Counted from the stretch's first letter, positions 11,700 to 23,742 are shown. The stretch: 64,000 bases of DNA from Symsagittifera roscoffensis (GCF_963678635.1 NC_087070.1:18385318-18449317); one strand, 5' to 3'. Notes: generated from the sequence alone by a model not told the origin. A program made the numbers and translations.

Positions 11700-12530
11700 A
11701 AAGGTTCAAAATCTCAAATCTCAAAATATCTCACTAAAGTGTTTTATGACTAGTTTATAAGAATATCAGTGTCTTTTGTGCCAAGTTTTTTTGTCTTTGT
11801 CATTATGCTTTCCGCTGTTGGTGCTTAGCAAATCTTTATTGGTCAGTATATCATTGAAGTTGTTTTTATTTTTTTCTTAAGAAAACTCCGGACTAATCTG
11901 CCAGGTTGGGCCCGAGGCCGCGGTCAAGGCAGAAAAACCTTTGGGCTATCCCGGCCTGGGCTCAGACCCTCAGCGTAAAGCTTCAAAATCTCAAAAAATA
12001 TTACCAAAAACTTTTATAAGTAGTATTTTAGAAAAGTATTTTTTTAGCCATCACTCATCAGCTCTTGTTCCCTACAGCATGCCGACAATGCTACAGTATG
12101 CCGTCACTTATCAGTAAAGGTTCAAAATCTCAAATCTTAAAAAATATTACAAAAATATTTTTTGACTAGTTTACTAGAAAAAATTGTTTTTTTTTGGCCG
12201 TCCCTCATCAGCGCTCGTACCCTTCAGTATACTCTACAAACATTATGCTACAGTGTGCCTCACTTGTCAGTAAAGGTTGAAACCTCAAATCTTGAAATAT
12301 ATTACTAAAATTTTTTTTGACTAGTTTATCAGAAAAAAGCTTTTTCTTAGCCGTCAACCATCAGCGCTCGTGCCCTACAGTGCCCTACAGACAGTATGCT
12401 ACAGCATACTTATCAGTAAAGGTTCAAAATCTCAAATCTCAATTTATATCACTAAAACATTTTATGACTAGTTTATTAGCAAACTGTCTTTTTAGCGCAA
12501 ACACTCGCCCTCAGTTTTTTTGTGTTTCGC
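11700..12530. repeat. Imperfect ~140-155-base tandem repeats
   Basis: A block starting 'gtaaaggttcaaaatctcaa' and ending with 'tcatcagcgctcgt...cagtatgctacag' recurs with starts near 11700, 11977, 12114, 12270 and 12416. Copies differ by point changes and small indels. The unit has no coding capacity that I can see. It looks like a degenerate minisatellite. Confidence 0.6.
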
Positions 12531-12870
12531 AAATGCCGTAACAGAGCCAGTCATCGGCCATCCAAGGTGCAATTTTTCAGAATCGCAAACTTTTCATTCT
12601 AAATGGGATCCCGCCTCTCCAACTCAATAAACAATGACACTTTCCAGTCATAGCCATACAGTCACAGTCATACAGTCACACATGCCATTTTCCAGTCATA
12701 CAGTGTCTCCAGTGTTGACGATTCTCCTCTCATTCTTTATCTCTCTATAACTTTAGAATTAATTTTTTTGAGTAGATTTAGAATTAATATATTTTGAGCC
12801 AAAGTTTTAATGCCTTTGTCATTATGCTTCCTGCTGTTGGTGCCTAGCAAATCTTTATTAACTCACTCAC
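11776..12870. repeat. Dispersed ~75-base duplication flanking the tandem repeats
   Basis: The segment around 11776-11850 (with 'tttgtcattatgctt' and 'tagcaaatctttatt') recurs at about 12795-12870 in the same orientation with a few differences. The two copies bracket the tandem-repeat block, which suggests that the block and its edge were duplicated together. Confidence 0.5.
12640..12715. repeat. Short CAGTCATA repeats
   Basis: Low-complexity stretch with several copies of 'cagtcataca' and 'cagtcaca'. No gene is visible between the tandem repeats and the pseudogene start at 12899. Confidence 0.5.
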
Positions 12871-12898
12871 TGCACATACCTTTTTTTATTCTATAACT

Positions 12899-14190
12899 AT
12901 GTCAGAATTTGCCGGTCCAATATCAGAGTTTCTTGTAGTTTTATTTGATCGCTTCATTGGTTAGAACCTCAAATCTATGGCCACTTTTCTTTCGCACTGT
13001 CATACAGATCACATGCTGGGCCTTGATGAGCCTGAGTTCTTCGAAAAATTAAAACACTATAATCTTAAATTTTATTGCCATAAAGTTTAGGCTGCTTTGT
13101 TGAGTGCATAGCCTTTTTATGTTCTTTTAAATCCATATATAACACCACTGGAGTCAGTTATTGAGATGACATTGAATGTTTCATGGGATGGGGAGGAGAA
13201 TCATACACTAAGTGTCACTTCTATTTCGCAGGTCACTGTCCACGTTCAGTTATGTTCTTACTAGTTTCCAAAGAGAAATCTGTCCTTTTTACGGGCAATT
13301 TCTGATGGCGATTTGGTCATAAGAAGTGAAAAAATCAGCTTTTTGACAATTTGCAAGAAGCTGCTGTTCACAATTGTGACAAAACTTACATTGACACAGC
13401 ATTTTGCAAAAAAGATTCTAATTTTATACCTTTTAGGGAGCATTGTTTTTCAGCTATCTTTCAAGCCGTGTCATGGGTCTGTTAATTTCAAAATAATGGG
13501 GTCCATTTTTGTAACAAAACTCGCTACGGTTGTGAGTTGTTGATGAAACAGCTTGCACTTAGATTCAACAACAAAGCTCGCGTTTCATTATATCATTATC
13601 AACTGTACAAATTTGTTCCGTCAATTCAAAATTGGCTCACCTTAGATACCGAAAGTACCAAAATCCTTTTTTGCCAGCCGTCGTCTGCGTCTGCGAACTT
13701 AAGACTGCCTTGCAAGCCGGGCATCCCAAGTCCAAAAAAGCTTACAATCATTCCAACCGCAATGTTGTTAACTAAAAACGAGATAATGCCTGGGAGGTTG
13801 CTTGAAGCAGTGCCTGTGAGAAGCATTCGGTGTTGCTGCTATTCGCACTCTTCAGCTGACGAAATAATTGATTTCCTTTCGAGTCTGCAGTTCAAAAGTA
13901 TTACTTCCTTGGTTTGTCCTGATAAAGATACTTCACTTGACTCTGTGAAAGCTTTTTTAAACAGGCTCAAAAATCAGAACCCAAACACGTCAAACGATGC
14001 GAGTGCAAAGTTGTGGAAAGAAAAAATTAACTTCATTAAGAGGGGTAAACGCAAACCTTATCAGGAGAATATATCAACAAACGTACCAGACTACGGATAC
14101 CATAGTGAGCCATTGAGACAACAAAGACCCTTTGTCGAAGGTGGAGATTTCGAGGGAAAGGATTCAGAACAGCCAAAACAGCCGAGGTGA
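12899..14190 (+). pseudogene. SNM1/MRT-1-like metallo-beta-lactamase/beta-CASP nuclease pseudogene, read without introns
   Basis: From the ATG at 12899 the frame gives 'MSEFAGPISEFLVVLFDRF' and then the metal-binding HxHxDH motif 'LSHCHTDHMLGL'. After a one-base frameshift near 13225 it gives 'AGHCPRSVMFLL' and 'VLFTGNF', then 'YIDTAFCKKDSNFIPFREHC', then beta-CASP residues ('HFCNKTRYGCELLMKQLAL', 'LTIIPTAMLL', 'CYSHSSADEIIDFLSSLQ'). This is the SNM1/Apollo/Artemis order; in C. elegans MRT-1 is the telomere-linked member. In-frame stops lie at 12962, 13088, 13109, 13303, 13327 and 13483. The protein can be followed straight through with no intron, so it may be a processed copy. SNM1 enzymes are 5' exonucleases in DNA repair and telomere maintenance; this copy is dead. 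Confidence 0.72.
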
Positions 14191-14553
14191 CAGAAGAAAA
14201 TAGAAAAAAAAATGATCCAATTGCTCAACAATATTTAACAACAATGATTTTTCTGACCAAATTTTGATCAAATTGGGGATAAAATTCTGACCATTATTTC
14301 TTTCGATCAAATTGCTCAACAATTTTTGAAAACAAAATTTTTTTCGTACTGTATTTTTTACCGAATGTATAATTTTTTTTCTCAGTTTTAATGAAAAGAG
14401 GATGTTTTAATGCAGTTTCCAGAAAATAATCCGGTTCAGCTTTCAAAAAATGCAAAGGAGCCGTCTTTTATCTTGTCATAAATACTGAACCATCTGATAT
14501 CATCTGCTGATGATGGCGATGATGATTTTTGAACCAACGGAACCATCTCCACC
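14191..14553. other. Spacer without genes
   Basis: AT-rich DNA between the SNM1-like pseudogene and the edge of retrotransposon leader homology at about 14554. An A-rich run (about nine A) follows the pseudogene stop within 30 bases, too short to call a poly(A) tail. Nothing else is visible. Confidence 0.5.
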
Positions 14554-15259
14554 GAAGGAAATAGTACGCAAACGATACTAAAAATGTGTCAACGATACGC
14601 AACAGTCGTGGTGGATGTTGTCTGTGATACCCCTGTTGAGTCTGGAACACGTCTTTCAGCTTGCCATTCTACCCTCCGATCACCGGCAAAATCACCATTA
14701 ACGTGCTTAAATACTCAAATTACACACAAGGGAGGGTACCCTACCCGCCACCAAAACACACCATCTTTCTAACAGAAACGATATGAATCAATCTGTAACA
14801 ACAACAAATAGGAAAGTCAGACCGCATCTCGTCCGGAAATAACATATAAACTGTCACTTTATGTTTTTTACTGTTTTTGGTCTTTTTTAGATTTTTCACT
14901 GGTTTTTGTACTTTTTTCTTTTCAGATAAACTTTGTTTGGCTGTTTCTTGGTTATACACTATTTTTGTTTGGTTTTATGCTTTTTCTTTAATTGTTTTTG
15001 GTCGCGAGACCTTGGGACAAGCGGGATCAGGACTTCCCACCTGATCCTCCGGCCCCCGGAATTTTCGGTCTTGACTAAGTTAAAAAGCTAAATAGAACTA
15101 GGCGGAAGGTCGGCACCTTCCCCCTAGTACAACAAAGGTCATTAGGGCCTCTAACTCGGGCATACGCCCGGAGTGGAGAGTTCGTCGCTGAAACGTTTGC
15201 TGATCATGATGGTCTTATGCCTTTAAATGGCCCACCCAGGAGCGCCATAAAAACGTCTA
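14554..15259 (-). mobile_element. Leader remnant of a further copy, with primer site
   Basis: This aligns with the PBS-proximal end of the unit 4 leader (about 52640-53354) from 'aaggaaatagtac' onward. A candidate primer site (TGGCGCTCCTGGGTGGG on the minus strand) lies at 15231-15247, 12 bases from the LTR. Homology breaks off sharply at 14554 against unrelated DNA, so the gag-pol that should follow was deleted or was never inserted. Confidence 0.7.
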
Positions 15260-16144
15260 TGTAACGTTCGCCCAAATACTACACAGTGACGGAGCGTAGA
15301 AAAAGTACCTATTAACGAGTGGTGGGCGCCAGTTACCTTAATTCTACTCGTTTTTCACCGTCTCGACCTAGCCAATTGATTTTCTGGTCTGTTTAGGGCT
15401 AAGTAAAAAAATACTATTTTCAGGCCATCAGTCAAACGACTTTTAATCAGCTCTCGTTTACATGCGAATACAACCACTTAGCTGGGTTTCGGCTCCTCAG
15501 ATTACGTGATTGCTATTGAAAACACTGCTCGAATATCCTATTTTACTATGTTTTTGGTGATAATTCTATATTAGATCCATTGGAGATGGATTGAACCTTT
15601 CCTCTTTCTAGCTACTCATATTCTAAAATATCATTAAAACCGGTGTTAATTCAAATATTTATGGCATCAGAATAGCTAAAAAGTAAGTTCTTTATAGTCT
15701 TTCACCATATACTGTCTCTGGGTGGCCGAGCCTCCGCTTCTGTGATTTCCTTGTAAAAACGTCGTTATTACTCCCAATTCGCGGCACGGGAGGGTACTGC
15801 TCTCTTCTTCTTCCTCCACTGAAGCCTCCTTACTGCCTGTTGTCTCTGATTGGCTGTCTTATCGTGCGTGATCGTCACGAAAAGAGGCTTCGTTTTTTCT
15901 ATTGTTTTCTTCCAACTTTCTCTCGCTAATTCGTTTGTTGTTCTGACTTTTGTCACTTTTTGCTCAAAATGGCCGTTTTCATATTTCTCAGAAATATTCA
16001 CTCGCTAATCGAACTTTTGGAAATTTGAAATTCCTGAACATTCTGACCCCCCCTTTGCAATAAATTCCAACCGTTAAGGCCTCTAAATCTATTTCCGTGT
16101 TGTGTCGGAAGGTTGCGCTCTGCCAGTCTGGCGGAATGGCTCAT
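15260..16144 (-). repeat. LTR, 885 bases, shared between unit 3 and the leader remnant
   Basis: The plus strand begins TGTAACGTTCGCCC and ends GGCGGAATGGCTCA, so it has TG...CA ends. It is clearly related over its whole length to the unit 4 LTRs. On its right is the 3' internal sequence of unit 3; on its left is a primer site and leader. It therefore serves as the 3' LTR of one copy and the 5' LTR of the next. Confidence 0.75.
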
Positions 16145-16348
16145 ACCCACCGAACAGTCTCCATTAATGTCCCCATTGATCGCATAACACCGGGATATCG
16201 TCGAATAGTGTTCCAGTTCTCTATAATCAACCTTACAAATCGCTTAAGAAAACGAAATTTATCTGCTCCACATCAACTCATTGCGTGTCACAAATGGCAT
16301 CATACTACATCCCACTGCCTTTCAACTTTTTCACAAAATTTGCACCCA
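16145..16348 (-). mobile_element. Unit 3 3' internal region up to the assembly gap
   Basis: This matches 36687-36893 of unit 4 ('ggcatcatactacatcccac', 'tttcacaaaatttgcacc'), the stretch between the accessory ORF stop and the 3' LTR. It ends at the N run. Confidence 0.7.
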
Positions 16349-16548
16349 NNNNNNNNNNNNNNNNNNNNNNNNNNNNNNNNNNNNNNNNNNNNNNNNNNNN
16401 NNNNNNNNNNNNNNNNNNNNNNNNNNNNNNNNNNNNNNNNNNNNNNNNNNNNNNNNNNNNNNNNNNNNNNNNNNNNNNNNNNNNNNNNNNNNNNNNNNNN
16501 NNNNNNNNNNNNNNNNNNNNNNNNNNNNNNNNNNNNNNNNNNNNNNNN
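16349..16548. other. Assembly gap (200 N)
   Basis: Exactly 200 undetermined bases, typical of a placeholder of unknown length. By comparison with unit 5, more than 7 kb of accessory ORF should lie between its two sides unless it was deleted. Confidence 0.95.
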
Positions 16549-17143
16549 GTATCTTCTCACTTCTTCTTCCATTCGTCTCTTTCTCGAGCCATTGCCCTGT
16601 ACTCAGCAACACAGCCCTGTACTTGGCACACAGCTCGCTCTGATCCTTATCCTTCTTCTCCAACGTCTCAATTGTCTCCGAGGTCTGGATCTCTATCTCG
16701 TTCATCCTCACACTCTTCAAGGGAGGTGCAGCTGTTGGAGAATCTACTGAGTGTGACGGGCCTGGCCCATCACGTATTCTTTTCGCTCCGATGAGTGGTT
16801 GCACAGGTTGAACAGGTAGGGGCATCTCACCTAGCCGGTGATCCCTCTGCTTGCCTAGTCCCGGCTCACGAGCCAAGTCGTGGCCTGACATTTCTCCTCG
16901 CCGCCATCTCATCAGTCGGTTTCGACCTCTCTCGGCGGTCCCGGACTCACTGTAGGCCAACATCAACACTACTTCGATGGGGTGAATCGCTCGACCCACT
17001 CGTCCTAATGCATTGAGGAGGGAGACCACGAACATCGCCAGTTCCGGCTGTTCTTCACAATCAATCAGCCGCTGATATATCTCGTCTAGATTCGCTCCTG
17101 GACTCGCTGAGACAAATTCCATCAAGTCATTTGTGTCACCCAT
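16549..17143 (-). pseudogene. Unit 3 accessory ORF, N-terminal end
   Basis: From the ATG at 17143 the protein contains 'LVSLLNALG'-like and 'PIEVVLMLAYSESGTAERGR' segments, then 'SGHDLAREPGLGKQRDHRLG' and 'EMPLPVQPVQPLIG'. These match unit 5 'PTEVLLMAAYGERGVLDRPN', 'SGSDLANEPGLGSSRTYQPG' and 'EMPLPSKPKPGLTR', so this is the start of the same accessory protein. A short coiled-coil-like stretch follows, as in unit 5. The frame runs into the gap; the SGNH domain is not visible. The open frame extends upstream to about 17206, so an earlier start is possible. Confidence 0.65.
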
Positions 17144-17559
17144 CTTTCTATCCTCGTCGTGTTCTTTTGATTCTTCAAGTTCGGCCAATAAACAAAATTG
17201 GATCAATCAAGATCTAAAAAGCAAATCACGACTTAAAACCGTCATTTCATGCAGCACCATTTCCAGGATCCAATATCATTCACGTCTTTAAAAGCTATCA
17301 ATTGAAATTTTCTTTTCGTTCTTGATTTAAGAATGAGCACCAAAGTGGATCGTCCACCTGCAACTTTATCAAGGTCACACAAATGAGCGCTGTCACCTTC
17401 AGTACCTGGAGTTTTCCAGGTTTTTTATGTTACAAACATCACATAAAACATAGCCTAAAAATAACATATTACAAAAGCATCACATATTCACACTATCACA
17501 TGAAAACATAATCTCAAGTAGCTAGCCTAAAACTTAATCCTAATTCCCATAAAGTAAAC
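17144..17559 (-). other. Unit 3 spacer between pol and accessory ORF
   Basis: AT-rich DNA with many 'cataa/acata' steps. It includes 'aaagtggatcgtccacctg' at about 17340, a weakened form of the perfect hairpin at 40500-40518 in unit 4, and a second small inverted repeat near 17405 (CCTGGAGTTTTCCAGG). There is no coding. Confidence 0.5.
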
Positions 17560-18133
17560 TTAATTAAAACCACTTATCGCCGAATGCAATTCCTTGCATC
17601 TGCTCAGATAGTACTTTTTAGGTAAGTAAACCTCTTTGTCTGTTTCTGAAAATATCACATGTACAAGGGCATACAACTCTCTCGGATGTAGCTTTCTCCT
17701 ATTGGGATCATAGACTGGTAACGAGAGAGAGGTCACGGCCAATACCAAGCTCTCTGGATTTACATGTTGCTTATCAGTGGCCTTAGTGACCAAGAAACAC
17801 AAATGTTTCCCTGGTATCTGTGAGCCCCTGTTTCCATAAAAACTCGATATTCTTATACTCTCTTTTAAAGTCAGCCGCTAGTGCTGTTTTGAAGCTTACA
17901 TCCGCGCTTATCCGTTCCGTGAGTATGAAATCGCTATCCGTTATGACGATATTGTTTGAATAATGGTTTGGTAGGTCAAAAAAAGATTCAAAAATTTGCC
18001 CAAAAGTTGGTTTCTTAGCGTTCTCGCCTTCAGTTTCCAGTTCTCTGGTTTCCCTTGCCGATTTTAATTTTTTACTGATCAAGTTTTCGGTATGGGTGAG
18101 TACTACCCCCACTCCCCGGACAAAAATATCCAT
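17560..18133 (-). pseudogene. Unit 3 Pol C-terminal macrodomain-like module (decayed)
   Basis: 17783-18133 and 17560-17802 encode the same module as 40742-41400 in unit 4: 'IVITDSDFILTERISADVSF', 'TALAADFKREYKNIEFLWKQ', 'MCFLVTKATDKQHVNPESLV' and 'LHPRELYALVHVIFSE'. Relative to unit 4 it lacks the 'CAIAIT' strand and the 'TRLRDFLVERG' helix, and a frameshift splits it. See 40742-42936 for the family argument. Confidence 0.6.
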
Positions 18134-18148
18134 CGACGTCCCCGTCGA

Positions 18149-20770
18149 TCATCCAAAGTCGAGCAGATCGAGGATGGGTTGCGAAACGCGTAGAGGGCCA
18201 TCTGGAGCGACCCAGTTGGACTCGGTATTGTCATGGCTGACGTTTTTGATGCCGTATTTATCGACGTTCTGAAACGTCAAGATTGTCTCTTTAGGATCTG
18301 CCGGTAGATCATGGAGCCATTTCAGCACTCGCAAGTTCGTTAGTTCTTGCTCATGAGTCTGCTCCACCTCTGGTTCCAACTCTACATCTGGTTCCGAGCG
18401 ATCGTCGATCCAATCCTGATCCATGTCATTAACCAAGTCGATCTCTTTTGGCACCGCTACTTCATCCAGGCCCACCAGCCAGCGATTCCATCATATCGCT
18501 TAAAATTATCCTGTCTATGACGAAATCCTCGCCATACGGGTTGTACTTCTTCTTCTTGTTCCTGCCTTTCTTGCTCTGGGGTGTTTCCATGGTGAGAAGA
18601 AAATCAGGTTGTACTCCTTTATCAATTTCACTCTTTTCTGGGCAGTCCCAGTCCTCTTCGGCCTAAGATAAAGTTTCGTCGTCCACCTCCACTCGCTCGG
18701 TCAACTCCAGGTCCAGAGGCAGATCGCAATTATCCACCACCTCATTCCCGTCGTTTTTGTCACGCGTACCCCTTTCATTCACTTCACAAGCAGGATCCAC
18801 TAACAAATAGTCTCCCTGCTGCATGTTCGCTTAGATGCACCAGTCCTCTTATGAGGCATTTTGCGGTTTGATGTTTTCGTAATGAGCTGCTCTTCCGGTG
18901 TTCAATCGATAAAAACGACCTCCTTGGTGCACTTCTGTTATCTGAAATGGGCGGCGCCTTTTTTTTTAAAATAAATTTTTAGTTCCTTTTCTTGGAACTA
19001 CTTCCTGGAACACCCAGACGTAATCGCCAACTGAGTAGGCTTTTGCATCTGCAGTATTTTTATCAAATCTCATTTTTGTCTAATTCGCGCCTGTTGCACG
19101 TTCCTCCTGCTTAAGTCATTGAGGTCTTGCTGCCTTCTAATAACATCCCGCACGTTTGCGTTGCTGTTCTTTTCCTTCATACTCAGGGTAGAAGAACGTT
19201 AACGGAAGGGCTTTTTTTGTGACCAGTTAGCATCATATTAATTCCAGTTAGCATCATATTTTTGTGACCAGTTAGCATCATATTTTTGTGACCAGCTGAT
19301 TAATTCCGGTGTTGGAATGCTTTGTGCTGTTGTAAGCGCGCATCACTTGCGGCAAGTGTCTATCCCATTCATCCATGTAGCGTGAGCAATAAACTCTCAA
19401 CATGGATACCAGTGTGCGATTTTGCGTTTCAACTAGGCCATTCGTTTGTGGGTGACAAGTGGTCGAGTGGGCCTGTGCCACCTGCGACCTCTTCAATAAC
19501 TCCTTCATGAGATCACCCGCGAACGCTTTGCCATTGTCCTATTGGAATGTGATGGGGCAGTAGTGCCTTGCTATCCACACATTTATCAAGTGACCGCACG
19601 TTTCTTTCGCCGATGCTGTCATGCAGGGGGATGACTCTGCATATTTCGTGAAATGATCGATCATTACAAGCACTTGATTGTAGCCCGTGGCTGTCATGCA
19701 AATCTTCTGATGATCCGTTTGCACTACTTCGTTGAATCCCGGTGACCCTGTTGACTGCAGGGGGAACCTTAGTTTCCTGGAGTCCTTCGCCGGTTGACAC
19801 GACAAGCATGCAGAGATTCACTTTTCACAAGCCTTCTTCAAACCAGGCCATTCGAATCGTTTCTGTATCCTGTTGTACACTTTGCGCACGCCCTGATGAC
19901 CCATCTGATCATGTGAATGAAAGAGCAATTCGGTCTGTTATAACTGTGGTAACACTATTGAATTGTACTTGTAAAGGACCTTGTTCTCTTCCTTGCGTTT
20001 ACAGCTACGATTCCGTCTTTGTTCAGATAGAACTGCTTCAAGAATTTATAGCTGTCTTCTTCTAAATCTCCTTTGTCACGTGCTCCATTCTTGATCCATC
20101 TCTTCAGATTGCTCGTCATTCGATTATTTCGTTGAGCCCATAGGAGATCCGACTGCCGGTATCTGGTTTTCAGATACGTCTTTACCACGTTTAATTGCCC
20201 GCTCATTATCTCCGGAGCATGAGCATCGTCCACCAACTTGACACACCATATCTTCTTCAAAGGTGTTGCTTCGTGCACAGATGGCTCCAGGTTGGTACGG
20301 ACGACCGTACCGTGTGATAGTAATCTGGTTGGGCGTTTCGTAACTGGTATCAGCTCGAGCTCATCGGCGGCATTATCCACTAAAGTGCCCTCCACATCGG
20401 AGGTGTACCTGTCTCTGTCCGGATCTTGGTGCATTTCCCGGTCCAGCCTGCGCTGTTTCCATTCTACCAACAAGGAATGTATCGCAATCTCCGAAACATC
20501 AGAAATGGAAGTTTTCTCAGATGTGTTCTCCCAGGACTGGGGCCTCGAGTCATCACTCGAGCCGATGGATTCCACATCATCATGTTCCAATCTGTCTGTG
20601 AAGTTTTTCGGCTCCCGGGACAAATTCTGTCCCTTGGTTGCTTTTAATACGACTCCCCGGACAACATTCTGTCCCTTGGTTGTCCTAACATCGTCTCCCC
20701 GGACAAGTCGTCCTGTGCGGGCTCGAAGGTGCCTGACTTCCCGGACATCGTCTCGTTCCCGGATGAACAA
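18149..20770 (-). pseudogene. Unit 3 integrase region and acidic extensions (decayed)
   Basis: Reading right to left: the linker after RNase H, a frame to 'EEDKVLYKYNSIVLPQLYQ'-type sequence before the zinc-binding domain, then 'CMTATGYNQVLVMIDHFTKY' (first catalytic Asp region) at 19539-19805 and 'NGLVETQNRTLVSMLRVYCS' (catalytic Glu) at 19278-19508. A stop falls beside the second catalytic Asp. The C-terminal extension at 18149-18475 ('QDWIDDRSEPDVELEPEVEQ') matches unit 4. Many frameshifts; not functional. Confidence 0.7.
19216..19300. repeat. Local ~25-base tandem amplification inside unit 3 integrase
   Basis: 'gaccagttagcatcatattt' and partial copies recur three to four times where unit 4 has a single 'gacccgtcagcatcatatg' at about 42451. 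It is a small replication-slippage expansion that also breaks the frame. Confidence 0.7.
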
Positions 20771-22515
20771 TCCAAGATCGGCTCATACTCTTCCCTTGCA
20801 TCCGTGAAATCTACTTTTCTCGTGAAGCTGGATATCGACTTGACTCTGACTTCTTCAGTGGCTTGAACCTGGGTCGATGTCCGATGTTCTGTGAACGAAG
20901 TCCTCAACAAGACAATCTTTGGCATTGAGTTTATCAGCTGGTTCACTATCGACCGGCAATCCGGTTCAACACCTCGACTGCGAATGGCCACTGGCCTCTT
21001 CTCTGTTCTCTCAGTGACGGTCAACCGCAGCCTGGTTTCCATCCACTCAAGATCATGCCTATCCACTTCCCTATCTAGCAAGTCACGGAGCTTCCCCATG
21101 ACGTCCGGCGCCACGTTCACCGTCATATCTAACAGGGTTATGCTGTTTATACCCAACCTGGTAAGCTCTTGCTGTACCAGATTGGATCGGACCTTTATCT
21201 CAGCGACCGTCTCCACCGGAGGTTCAGGGTGTCCTGGTATAGGGTGCCCTGACTTGTCCAGCCACCTAGTGAGTGGTAGTTTATCGTAGGTCTCCTTATC
21301 TAGGAATGAAAATCCGTCTTTGATCTCTGCTTGGTTAGCCTGCTTCTCTTCTAGGCGCTCATAGAATTCTGTCTTTTTACTGAAGCTATCAGCATTCTGG
21401 TGCTTTTCACGGGTACGGTGCTCTATGATCATGTGGTATCCACTCAGGCGCACGATCAAACGACCAATATAACTTTGGTCCATCGAAAAGGTTTTCAGCC
21501 AGGCAAGGGCACGATTATCCACACGCAACTTTAAGGGAGCACTCCCCAAATAGGCCCTGTATTTTTCCACGAAAGTGATCACCGCAAACATTTCCGCTTT
21601 TGGTGCGCCGTACTTCATCTCAGTATCGCTCAGGACCTTACTTCCATAGGCTATCGGACGGAGAACCGTCCTCCCGTTCCACTCTTGCTCCTGGTGAATT
21701 ATGCCCGATATCGCAACCACTGATGCATCCGTGTCTAACACAAACATCCCCTTCTCTGTTGGCATGCCGAGGACCGGTGCCTCGCAAAGTTCACGTTTAA
21801 TATATTCCAATGAAAATTGTGCCTCCTCAGTCCAAGTGAATTTTTTGCCCTTATTTCTCATCAACTGCTGCATGGGGTATATTTTATCGGCGTATCCCCT
21901 GATGAACTCCCGATAGTAGTTAGCAAACCCCAAAAAGCTCATCCATTGAGTGTCTGTCTTAGGTGCCTTCCAGGTCAAGACCGCTTCGACCGCTTCGGGA
22001 TCCGGTCTCACTCCATGCTTATCCACAAGGCGGCCCAGATATTTTATGGAATCTCTGAGGATTTCACACTTTGAGGGTTTACACTTCAGGCCCGCCTGCT
22101 TCATGCAAGTAAAAACCTCATCCAACCTCTCTATGTGATTCTCTAAGGTTGGCGTTGCAATCACGACATCATCGACATAACACATGACGAGGTTCCCGTA
22201 TTTCTTTGTTACATTCGTGAGTGCCTGGACCATAAGTCGCTGGAATGTGGGCTTCACGTTGCACAATCCGAACGGCATCCTCTTCTACTGGAACAATCCC
22301 AGCTCGCACGCAAAGCTCGTTTTCTCCCGATCTTGCTTTCAGAGTGGCACTTGCCAATACGCCGAGCTCAAATCTAACGTCGTGAAGAACTTCGCGTCCA
22401 CCAGCTTGGAAAGGCTCTCATCGATGCGGAGAGTCGGGTATGCGTCCTTTATCGTCACTGCGCTCAAGTAACGGAAATCACAACAAAACCTGAGTTGCCC
22501 CCTTTTTTCTTGGCC
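20644..22515 (-). pseudogene. Unit 3 reverse transcriptase and RNase H (decayed)
   Basis: 20644-22278 is open for 544 codons: 'MCYVDDVVIATPTLENHIER' (intact YVDD active site), thumb and connection, RNase H 'FVLDTDASVVAISGIIHQEQ' and 'LRVDNRALAWL', then the LSGE-containing acidic linker. The N-terminal part of RT (22280-22515, 'LRFCCDF' side) is frameshifted. RT copies the RNA in the particle and RNase H removes it; the catalytic motifs here are better preserved than the frames. Confidence 0.8.
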
Positions 22516-22516
22516 A

Positions 22517-23740
22517 TTACCACGCCCACGGGGACTTCGACGGCTCGATCATGTTGTACTCCATTAGCATCTCGATTTCTTTCCTGCAAGCTTCCGACTT
22601 ATATGGGGTCATTCTCCTCGCCCCTTCTCTATGAGGCACTGAGCCTTCTTCTATCTCAATCTCGTGTTCTAAAAAGTTACAGCAACCTATTTCGGCCCTT
22701 TTTTTCGAAAAAACGTCTGCATTCCGATTTAGCACCGCCCTTAGCGAATCTAGTTCTTTGTCAGATATTTTACCCTTCAGATGTTCTATCTCGGGCAGGA
22801 TAGTTTTATTTGCCGCTAACTCTGTTTCTGTTGGTCTCTCGGGAAAATTCGAACAAATAGTCATCCCATCATCTGTCGCTGACTTCATTGAAAACAATTT
22901 CTTAGAAGAGTTCAATTCATTTATTCTCTTCAGTATACATTCCTGGTTCGCGTGCAAGGGAAATTTAGGTACATCAAACTTTTTCAAGTTCTCCCCACTC
23001 TGAAAGTTTGTGTTCAGAGGCAATGCGTAGTCAAGTTTCTTTCCCCTCTGTATTGTCTCTGTGGTTGCTTCTGTGTTCAACAACACACTCTCACAGAGTC
23101 CGCTCTGAGTCAGTGAGAAGCTTCTTCATAAAATAGCCGAGCTTTTACTGTTTGGAATTGGTACCAGACCCACCTGTCTGTCATTTCTGAGTTCATTCAT
23201 GTTCTTCATCCTAGACGTCGCTACTGCGGCTTGGTTTGGCTTCAATCTAACTTTTCGATCCAGCTCCTCTGCCTGGTTAATTAAGATCATTTTAAGAGGT
23301 TTCTTTTCATACTTCCTCTCCGGATCTTTAATCCTGATCAACCCGTCATTGAGGTCGGTCGTGACATCAAAGTTGCGCATGAAGTCCCTCCCCAGGATGA
23401 ATTGATCAGATTCGTCCAAATTTTCCACCACCAGGAAGCTCATCCAAAGATGTCTTCCTCCAAGCTGCAGTGATATAATCGGGGTCCGCCCTGTCACATA
23501 GATTGCTCCCTGATTGGCAGCTGCCAGTCTGATGTTTGTCGGTCTCAGATCCGACCTGTCGAAATCCATGTCAGTCCAGGTGATGACCGGCATGACGCCG
23601 ACCACTGCTGCCATGTCTAACAGTCCTTTTACTGAAAGTTGTCTGCCCTGCATATCTAGCATATAAGCGGCCAGATCGGCTTCTCAACCTATGTGGACCC
23701 CATCCTGTTCAAGCATGGCATTATGTCCAATTCGTTGCAC
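22517..23740 (-). pseudogene. Unit 3 protease and protease-RT linker (decayed)
   Basis: 23126-23662 aligns with the aspartic protease of unit 4, but its catalytic Asp-Thr-Gly has become Asp-Met-Ala ('LLDMAAVVGVMPV'), which should abolish activity. 22517-23086 is the linker to RT ('LPLNTNFQSGENLKKFDVPK') and RT's first residues ('MLMEYNMIEPSKSPWAW'). Confidence 0.75.
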
Positions 23741-23742
23741 CT

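Noticed and set aside
13261-13543. Small open frames between 13261 and 13543 as separate genes
   Set aside because: The same DNA in another frame encodes conserved SNM1 residues with stops, so these are by-products of the pseudogene.
16097-16794. Open frames spanning the N run
   Set aside because: They exist only because N translates without stops; both flanks are accounted for as retrotransposon 3' region and accessory ORF.
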